Positions 23,511 to 28,909 of a DNA stretch of 28,909 nucleotides are shown here, piece by piece; the stretch's first letter is position 1, and each line of letters starts with the position of its first letter. Location of the stretch: assembly GCA_002482865.1 (NCBI GenBank), contig DLGU01000164.1:1-28909 (forward strand). The letters run 5' to 3'. A program made the position numbers and the translations under genes. The notes under the pieces were generated by a model that was not told the origin of the DNA, ran no database searches, and worked only from the letters and a program-made list of their open reading frames with translations. The stretch comes from Porphyrobacter sp. UBA7686. GTDB taxonomy: Bacteria; Pseudomonadota; Alphaproteobacteria; Sphingomonadales; Sphingomonadaceae.

Positions 23511-24350
23511 CTAGGCGGTTCGCGGCCCGGCGAACCCCTTGCCCTTGGAGTCGATCTGCGGATCGGGGTTGTCGTTCCACCACGGTGTGTCGGTCCACGG
23601 GCGCACATCGACTTCGTGGCTCCAGCAATTGCGCGGTTGGTGGGCGAGGTGCCAGTAGGTCTCGGCCAAAGCGGCGGGGTCGATTACGCCCTCGTGGCCC
23701 TTGCCCTGTTTGAAGGCGTCGAACTTGTCGCCCAGCAGCTTGCCCAGGGTGTCGGGCGCGTCGACCGGGCCGTCGACGATGACGTGGGCGACGTGCACGC
23801 CTTGGCGTGCGAACTCGGCGTTGAGGGTCTGGCACAGCATCCGCCGCCCGCCCATCGCGGCGGCATGGCTGTGCTGCCCGGCATTGCCGCGGACCGCCGC
23901 CGTCGCCGAGGTGACCAGCAGCGTGCCGTGCGCGCCGGTCTTGGCGCGCTCCACCATCGCGGGGAACAAGGCGTGGGCCAAGCGGAAGACGCCATAGGTG
24001 CCGAGCCGCCAGCCGAGCTCGAAAATGCGGTGCGGGGTCTGTTCCAGCGCGCGGTTCCCGATCTGCGCGCCGAGGTTGTAGAGCGCGGCGTGGATCGGGC
24101 CGATGTCGGCTTCGACCTGGGCGACCAGCTCCTCGATGCTGCCATCCTCGGCTGCGTTGAGCAGTGTGCCGCTGGCCGAGCCGCCCGCCGCCTCGATCTG
24201 GCCCACCATCCGCGCGAGACCCTCCTCGTCCGACCGGCGGGCCAACACCGCGTGATAGCCCCCGGCGGCAAAGCGCATCGCGGCGTTCCCGCCGATCCCG
24301 GCGCCAGCTCCGATCACAAGGAACACCGGCTTGCGGCTGTCGGTCATCAT
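23511..24350 (-). CDS. SDR-family protein lacking the canonical Tyr/Lys catalytic pair
   Basis: A 279-residue Rossmann protein of the SDR superfamily. The nucleotide loop GAGAGIGGNAAMRFA begins at 14 and NLGA replaces NNAG at 92-95. After Ser148 the usual YxxxK is missing: the region reads RGNAGQHSHAAAMGGRRM, where His160 or His162 takes the Tyr place and no Lys follows. The C-terminal part continues with HVAHVIVDGPVDAPDTLGKL. The ATG ATG pair at the start has AAGGGAGAG upstream; the second ATG (24347) has the better spacing. It is 26 bases from the transporter gene on the same strand and is probably co-transcribed with it. Catalytic activity is doubtful or differs from classical SDRs. Confidence 0.85.
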   Translation of the reverse strand: MMTDSRKPVFLVIGAGAGIGGNAAMRFAAGGYHAVLARRSDEEGLARMVGQIEAAGGSASGTLLNAAEDGSIEELVAQVEADIGPIHAALYNLGAQIGNRALEQTPHRIFELGWRLGTYGVFRLAHALFPAMVERAKTGAHGTLLVTSATAAVRGNAGQHSHAAAMGGRRMLCQTLNAEFARQGVHVAHVIVDGPVDAPDTLGKLLGDKFDAFKQGKGHEGVIDPAALAETYWHLAHQPRNCWSHEVDVRPWTDTPWWNDNPDPQIDSKGKGFAGPRTA

Positions 24351-24375
24351 GTCTCTCCCTTATGCGAGCGCCCCG

Positions 24376-25797
24376 TCAGGTCAGCGCCGAAATGCCCCAT
24401 ACCACGCCCACAATCAGCACAACGCCTGCCACATCCAGCAGCGCGCCCGCCTTGACCATCGCTTCGATCCGGATGCGCCCGGTCGCCCAAGCGATGGCGT
24501 TCGGCCCGGTGCCGGCGGGGAGCATGAAGCCCCAGCTGGACGCCAAGGCAGCAGGCAGGGCCAGCAGCACCGGATCGGCTCCAAGCGCCACCACCAGCGC
24601 GGCGACCACAGGGATAATGCCGGTGGCGGTCGCGACATTGCTCGCGAACTCCGTCACGACGATCACCAGTGCCACCACCGTCAGCGCGACCAGTATCAGC
24701 GGCCAACCGGCCAGCGGCAGCAACGCCTGCCCGATCCAGCCCGCCAGGCCCGAAGCCTGCATCCCGCCCGCCAGCGCCAACCCGCCGCCGAACATGAAGA
24801 TCACGCTCCACGGCGCGCGTTCGGCTTCCTTCCACACCAGCAGCGGACGCCCCGTGCCATCGGGCAGAAGGAACAGCGCCAGCGCCGCGATCACCGCGAT
24901 TGTTCCGTCCGTCCAGGACCCGGACGGCAGCAACTCCGCGACCAGCGGCTGCGTGACCCAGGCAATGAAGGTCAGAGCGAACAGCGGCACCAGCCGCTTT
25001 TCCGGCAGGGTCCATGCCGCGTGGCTATCAATCGCCGCGCGCGCCGAGGCGAGATCGAAGGGGTGGTCGGTCACCCGCAGAACCCGCCCCACGATCCCTG
25101 CGGCCAGCGGAATGCTCAGCAGCACCAGCGGCACCCCATACAGCGCCCATTGCGCAAAGGTGATCCGCACGCCTGCGATCTCGTCCAGCAAGCCCACGGC
25201 AATGGCATTGGTGGGCGAGCCGACGATGGTGCCCAGTCCGCCGATGCTGGCGGCGAAGGCGATCCCCATCGGCAGAGCGCCCGCGATGCCATCTTGTGGG
25301 AGCTTGTCCCCCTCGCGCACGCTCCCGCCGCCTTCCAGCACCGCCAGCGCCATCGGCATCATGATCAGCGCGGTCGAGGTGTTGGAGATGAACATCGATA
25401 GCAGCGCCGCGGCAATCATGAAGGCCAGCAGCAAGCGGCCGGGGCCGCCTTTGGTGCCGACCATCCGCAGGATCGCGAGGCTCAGACGGCGGTGCAGTCC
25501 GGTGCGCTCAATCGCGAGCGCAATGAAAGCACCGCCCAAGAGCAGGAACAGGATCGGCGAGTAATAGGTGCTCGCGGTCTTTTCCGCATTCGACACCCCG
25601 GCGAGCGGCAGTACCACGAAGGGCAGGAGCGCTGTGACGCTGAGCGGCACGGCCTCGGTCATCCACCACGCGGCCATCCACACGACCAGACCCGCCACCA
25701 GCCATGCCTCCGGCGGCATTCCGCCGGGCGGGGCGAGCACAGCGGTCAAGCCAAACGCCAGCGGGCCGAGGATAAGGCCGATCCGGCGCGCTGTCAT
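24376..25797 (-). CDS. DASS/SLC13-type anion (dicarboxylate or sulfate) transporter
   Basis: A 473-residue inner-membrane carrier with 11-13 hydrophobic segments. The two re-entrant signature motifs of the divalent anion:Na+ symporter family are present: SNTSTA at 138-143 and SNVAT at 386-390. GSPTN at 193-197 is the conserved sodium-site loop of the first repeat. The N-terminal AAWWMTEAVPLSVTALLPF is also standard. GGAG lies about ten bases upstream of the ATG. The substrate is probably a C4-dicarboxylate or related anion, from family knowledge. Confidence 0.9.
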   Translation of the reverse strand: MTARRIGLILGPLAFGLTAVLAPPGGMPPEAWLVAGLVVWMAAWWMTEAVPLSVTALLPFVVLPLAGVSNAEKTASTYYSPILFLLLGGAFIALAIERTGLHRRLSLAILRMVGTKGGPGRLLLAFMIAAALLSMFISNTSTALIMMPMALAVLEGGGSVREGDKLPQDGIAGALPMGIAFAASIGGLGTIVGSPTNAIAVGLLDEIAGVRITFAQWALYGVPLVLLSIPLAAGIVGRVLRVTDHPFDLASARAAIDSHAAWTLPEKRLVPLFALTFIAWVTQPLVAELLPSGSWTDGTIAVIAALALFLLPDGTGRPLLVWKEAERAPWSVIFMFGGGLALAGGMQASGLAGWIGQALLPLAGWPLILVALTVVALVIVVTEFASNVATATGIIPVVAALVVALGADPVLLALPAALASSWGFMLPAGTGPNAIAWATGRIRIEAMVKAGALLDVAGVVLIVGVVWGISALT

Positions 25798-25875
25798 GCT
25801 TGGCGATCTCCCCTGACCTTGCCGCAGGGGCCTATCAGCAAGGCGCCGGTCGCGGCAAGCTTCAGGTGCGCCGGG

Positions 25876-27090
25876 TCATTGCACCGCGTTCTTGTTCGGC
25901 GGATCACCCGGCAGATCGATGTTCGAGAAGAATACGCGCGAGGTCGGCTGATCGCGGCGCTGCATGCGTTGCAGCTTGAGCGACCGGGCAAACAACACAT
26001 CACACGCGGCCTGACCAAATCGCTCGGTGCAGATCGGCCGATCAGTGACAAGGCCCTGCTCGGACACGACCGGCTGATAGCTTGTGGGGCGAGACCCGCC
26101 GTGGAGATCGGCAATATCAGCCTCCCGGATGCTGGCGACCGTCTGGTCGGTCTTCGTCAGCAGTTCCACCACGGGCTCCTCGGCATAGTTGGCCAGATGT
26201 GCGCGCAGGTCCTTCTCGAAATCGGGGAAGTAAAACGGCGAAACCTCGGCATAGAGTTCCGACACCGCCAGCTTGCCGGACATCTTCTGCGTACCGCGCA
26301 GCGAGTTGATGAAATCGGCGGCGGCCACATCGAGCAGCGAACTGACATTGGCCCCGGTGAAGGCATAGGATTGCAGGTGCGGCATCCCGATCTCGCCGCG
26401 CCAGAAGCCGTAGATCACCTTGGGATCCTTCCAGTGGCGGAAGACGATATTCTCGCGGATGTCGCGCAGTGAGACCGGGATGCCGCGCAGAGTGATGAAC
26501 TTCGCCTCGTCGAGCGGCTGGCCGCCGATCGTGATCTCGCGCGGTTCGCGCACGGGCCATTCCTTGGCGATTTGCTCCATCATCGCGACGTTGTGAAGGT
26601 TGAGCCAGAAAGCCAGCTGTTCATTGCGCGGCAGGGCCGAGATGTCCTGGGTTTCGACCACCCGTTCCAGATCTTGGCGGTACTCGGTGAAGCTGTCGAT
26701 CACCTGCTTGTCGAAGAACCGGAACATCACGAGCGATCCTTCGAGCCGATAGCGCGACTGCGGCCCGCTTTTCAGCCGTGTGCCCGGTGGGGGCGCTGGG
26801 CTCGGCGCGCCCTGGCGGGTCGAGGGGCCCATCGAAATGAGAATGTGCTTGAGCGCATGATCCCAGATCTCGTAATCGATCTTGTGGCGGATGGGGTCGC
26901 TGGTTGGGGTGAAGATCGCCAAGCGCTCGTCTGCACGCGAGTTCTGTGAGTCAGCGGTTGCGACGCCAGGCACGAAGTGAAGGCCGTCCCGGTCGGATTG
27001 GGGATGGGTCTCCGGGGTCTCCGCCGCAGCGAGGGTAGGCATGGCCAGCGCCGAGCCGGCCAGTAACGCGATCATGAATCTCGGCAGCAT
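25876..27090 (-). CDS. Exported DUF547 protein, paralogue 1
   Basis: A 404-residue secreted or periplasmic protein. The signal peptide MLPRFMIALLAGSALAMPTL ends near AAA-ET. The DUF547 core includes DYEIWDHALKHILISMGPS, SFTEYRQDLERV, the hallmark LAFWLNLHNVAMMEQI, RHWKDPKVIYGFWRGEIGMP and FYFPDFEKDLRAHLA. The C-terminus holds a segment with two Cys (CTERFGQAAC) missing from the second copy, and ends in FFSNIDLPGDPP. GGGAG precedes the ATG at 27090. The function of DUF547 is not known. It is adjacent to and clearly homologous with the gene upstream. Confidence 0.88.
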   Translation of the reverse strand: MLPRFMIALLAGSALAMPTLAAAETPETHPQSDRDGLHFVPGVATADSQNSRADERLAIFTPTSDPIRHKIDYEIWDHALKHILISMGPSTRQGAPSPAPPPGTRLKSGPQSRYRLEGSLVMFRFFDKQVIDSFTEYRQDLERVVETQDISALPRNEQLAFWLNLHNVAMMEQIAKEWPVREPREITIGGQPLDEAKFITLRGIPVSLRDIRENIVFRHWKDPKVIYGFWRGEIGMPHLQSYAFTGANVSSLLDVAAADFINSLRGTQKMSGKLAVSELYAEVSPFYFPDFEKDLRAHLANYAEEPVVELLTKTDQTVASIREADIADLHGGSRPTSYQPVVSEQGLVTDRPICTERFGQAACDVLFARSLKLQRMQRRDQPTSRVFFSNIDLPGDPPNKNAVQ

Positions 27091-27157
27091 GTTGTCTCTC
27101 CCACAAGAGGAATCGAGCCCGTCCGAAAGCCAAGCTATATCATGCTGATAAATCGCA

Positions 27158-27175
27158 CATGAATGCAAATTCATG
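27158..27175. promoter_or_regulatory. Palindrome upstream of DUF547 paralogue 1
   Basis: CATGAAT-GCAA-ATTCATG has perfect seven-base arms around four bases. It is 68 bases before the start codon. A dimeric repressor or activator site is possible; no family is assigned. Confidence 0.4.
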
Positions 27176-27191
27176 CAGCTTCGCATACCGA

Positions 27192-27226
27192 ATAACCTCG
27201 CCGAGCACATCGCCCGGCGAGGTTAT
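27192..27226 (-). terminator. Candidate terminator of DUF547 paralogue 2
   Basis: ATAACCTCGCC (27192-27202) and GGCGAGGTTAT (27216-27226) are perfect 11-base arms around a 13-base loop, 34 bases past the stop of the minus-strand gene. Few T residues follow. It separates the two paralogues, so they are probably transcribed independently at least in part. Confidence 0.65.
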
Positions 27227-27260
27227 GCTAATGACGGTTACTCTGCCGATGCGCGCGCGC

Positions 27261-28391
27261 TTATTCGACCTCGGCCGGTTCGCCAGCCTCGCCGGGCAGG
27301 TCGATATTGCTGAAGGTCACCGTGCCAGTGCGGCCTTGGCGGATGATCTCCTGGAACTTGGCTTCACGCTCGCGCAACAGAGCAGTCATGCTCTGGGGGA
27401 TGCGGAAGCTGATCGACTGGCCGTTCGAGGTGATGTTCGAATAGGTCGGCTCACGCACGCCGCCTTCCAGATCGGCAATGTCCCGCTCGTTGACGACTGG
27501 ATCAGCACCACTGGCACTGGCGAGCAAGGCGACGGTCTTCTCGTCAGCGAAGCGCGTGAGATGGGCGCGCAGGTCTTTCTCGAAATCGGGGAAGAAGAAC
27601 GGGGCGGCCTCACGGTAGTGTTCGGAGACTTGCAGCCTGCCGCCGCCTTCCTGCGTCCCGCGCAGCGAGTTCACGAAATCGGCTGCGCCGCGCACCAGCA
27701 GGCGGGCGACGTTATCGGCATTGAAGGCTTCCTTCTGGAGCGAAGGCCCGCCGATCTCGCCGCGCCAGAAGCCATACATCACCACCGGGTCCTTCCAGTG
27801 GCGATAGACGATCTGCTCGCGGATATCGCGCGGGGACAGCTTGATGCCTTCCACTGTGATGAACCGCGCTTCATCGAGCGGGACCCCGCCCACCTTGATC
27901 TCGCGTGGCTGGCGGATCGGCCAGGCATTGGCGATCTGCTCCACAATCGCGACATTGTGGAGGTTGATCCAGAAGGCCAGCTGCTCGTTGCGCGAAAGCG
28001 ATTGAATATCGACGATATCGGCGGTCTTCTCCAGATCCTTGCGATATTCGGTGAAGCTGGCGATCACGTCGGCATCAAGGAAGCTGAACATCACCCGCGT
28101 GCCTTCGAGCCGGTAGCGCGAGACATGGCCGTATTGGCGGCGGGTGCCGAAGCTCGGGTCGGGGCGACCGGCGCCTTCGCGCAGCGACGGCCCCATGGAG
28201 ATAACGATGTTCTTCATCGCCTCGTCCCAGATCGAATAGTCGATCTTGTCGTTGTTCGGGTTCTGCGAAGGCGCGAAGGTCGCCAGCGCGTCATTGCTCA
28301 GCGGGGTCTGGGCATGGGCCGGAACGGCGAGCGCGAACGCAACGCCGGCGAGCAGGGCGGGGCGGGCGAGGCGCATGGGCAGGAACGGCAT
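27261..28391 (-). CDS. Exported DUF547 protein, paralogue 2
   Basis: A 376-residue secreted or periplasmic protein with signal peptide MPFLPMRLARPALLAGVAFA ending near AHA-QTP. The same core as paralogue 1 is visible: DYSIWDEAMKNIVISMGPS, SFTEYRKDLEK, LAFWINLHNVAIVEQIANAW, YRHWKDPVVMYGFWRGEIGG and FFFPDFEKDLRAHLT. The C-terminus FSNIDLPGEAGEPAEVE lacks the two-Cys insertion. The start at 28391 has AGGA at a long spacing; an ATG five codons later is the alternative. The long antisense open frame here is a shadow. Confidence 0.88.
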   Translation of the reverse strand: MPFLPMRLARPALLAGVAFALAVPAHAQTPLSNDALATFAPSQNPNNDKIDYSIWDEAMKNIVISMGPSLREGAGRPDPSFGTRRQYGHVSRYRLEGTRVMFSFLDADVIASFTEYRKDLEKTADIVDIQSLSRNEQLAFWINLHNVAIVEQIANAWPIRQPREIKVGGVPLDEARFITVEGIKLSPRDIREQIVYRHWKDPVVMYGFWRGEIGGPSLQKEAFNADNVARLLVRGAADFVNSLRGTQEGGGRLQVSEHYREAAPFFFPDFEKDLRAHLTRFADEKTVALLASASGADPVVNERDIADLEGGVREPTYSNITSNGQSISFRIPQSMTALLREREAKFQEIIRQGRTGTVTFSNIDLPGEAGEPAEVE

Positions 28392-28514
28392 GGGCGTGAA
28401 GTGTCCTGTCAGAGCAGGCGTCCCGGTGGGGGCCTGGCGGGGGTCAAAAAGCGGCAAGGCGGGGTCGGGACCGGGCCGCCGCGTGCCTGCCCCCTGCCGA
28501 GATCATATAGCACT

Positions 28515-28542
28515 GATCGCGCGGGTCGTGTTGCCCGCGATC
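28515..28542. promoter_or_regulatory. Palindrome upstream of DUF547 paralogue 2
   Basis: GATCGC-(GC)-GGG and CCCGCGATC form an imperfect inverted repeat around TCGTGTTG. TATATG on the minus strand just after it (near 28505) could be a -10 element. Low confidence; the rest of the 28392-28599 interval shows nothing else I can name. Confidence 0.3.
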
Positions 28543-28599
28543 GGTTGTCGTCAGCATTTTGTCGACGCGTCAAGGTGTTGGTCGGCTCGCTTGAACGAC

Positions 28600-28630
28600 A
28601 AAGGGGCGAACCGTACCGGTCCGCCCCCTT
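28600..28630 (-). terminator. Rho-independent terminator of infC
   Basis: On the minus strand AAGGGGGCGGACCG, a GTA loop and CGGTTCGCCCCTTT make a long GC hairpin, followed by TTTGTCGTT. It lies 25 bases past the infC stop. Confidence 0.75.
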
Positions 28631-28654
28631 CTGCCCTTGCCTGAATGCGCGCGC

Positions 28655-28909
28655 TTATTTGGGCGCGAGCACCATCAGCATCTGGCGGCCTTCCAGCCGC
28701 GGGAAGGCTTCGACCTTGGCAATCTCGGCGACGTCGTCCTGCACCTTTTTGAGCAGGTCCATCCCAAGGTGCTGGTGCGCCATTTCACGGCCACGGAAGC
28801 GCAGGGTGATCTTCACCTTGTCGCCATGATCGATGAACTTGGCGACGTTGCGCATCTTCACGTCATAATCATGCGTGTCGATGTTCGGCCGCATCTTCAC
28901 TTCCTTGAT
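28655..28909 (-). CDS. infC: Translation initiation factor IF-3, C-terminal part (5' end missing)
   Basis: The last 84 residues of IF-3, beginning [20 protein letters not shown] at the window edge. These are the 30S-binding C-terminal domain with [20 protein letters not shown] and [16 protein letters not shown], and the ending [13 protein letters not shown]-3 discriminates initiator tRNA and prevents premature subunit joining. A hairpin terminator follows the stop codon, so no ribosomal protein gene (rpmI/rplT) directly follows in this transcript. Confidence 0.97.
   Translation of the reverse strand: MKEVKMRPNIDTHDYDVKMRNVAKFIDHGDKVKITLRFRGREMAHQHLGMDLLKKVQDDVAEIAKVEAFPRLEGRQMLMVLAPK

Noticed and set aside
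24164..25564. 466-codon open frame on the plus strand opposite the DASS transporter
   Set aside because: Low-complexity Ser/Ala/Pro-rich translation without motifs; the opposite strand has transporter signatures.
27159..28829. 556-codon open frame on the plus strand opposite DUF547 copy 2 and infC
   Set aside because: It spans two well-supported minus-strand genes and their terminator; typical long antisense frame of GC-rich codon use.

Overview
The window reads as chromosomal DNA of a GC-rich alphaproteobacterium, most probably order Sphingomonadales, family Erythrobacteraceae (Erythrobacter/Porphyrobacter-like). This placement comes from protein style, the his and tol gene order, the alpha-type SspB and the intergenic palindromes I associate with sphingomonads; no database was searched. 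Coding density is high and no gene-free stretch exceeds 300 bases. No rRNA, tRNA, CRISPR, prophage or insertion sequence is visible. Two genes are cut by the window edges: dapD at the left and infC at the right.

Region 1 (1-9.7 kb): the 5' part of dapD (lysine/peptidoglycan), then a lipid or hydroxy-acid catabolic island. The minus strand carries an MFS transporter of the GPH type, an acyl-CoA dehydrogenase very close in motif pattern to animal ACAD10/ACAD11, a zinc alcohol dehydrogenase and an APH-fold phosphotransferase. The plus strand, divergently, carries two further acyl-CoA dehydrogenases (likely a heteromeric pair) and an SDR, ending at a good hairpin terminator. The kinase plus the ACAD10/11-type dehydrogenase look like a split version of the animal fusion enzymes and of the bacterial Lva system, which remove a 4-hydroxyl group from acyl-CoA by phosphorylation and elimination. 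This is the most interesting biology in the window.

Region 2 (9.8-13.2 kb): a 65-residue proline-rich protein convergent with an OprO/OprP-type porin that has a near-consensus PHO box in front of it, then gmk, a hypothetical protein and an SspB-family ClpXP adaptor.

Region 3 (13.4-18.1 kb): histidine genes hisB-yciI-like-hisH-hisA-small membrane protein-hisF-hisE-hinT on the plus strand. Several junctions hold GC-rich palindromic elements of different families; one element supplies the hisA ribosome binding site.

Region 4 (18.1-22.7 kb): a complete ybgC-tolQ-tolR-tolA-tolB-pal envelope operon, again with a palindromic element between tolQ and tolR and no cpoB after pal.

Region 5 (22.6-28.9 kb): a tiny membrane ORF, a cysteine-rich J-domain protein, an SDR lacking the usual Tyr/Lys catalytic pair, a DASS/SLC13-type anion transporter, two paralogous exported DUF547 proteins in tandem, and the 3' part of infC followed by a hairpin terminator.
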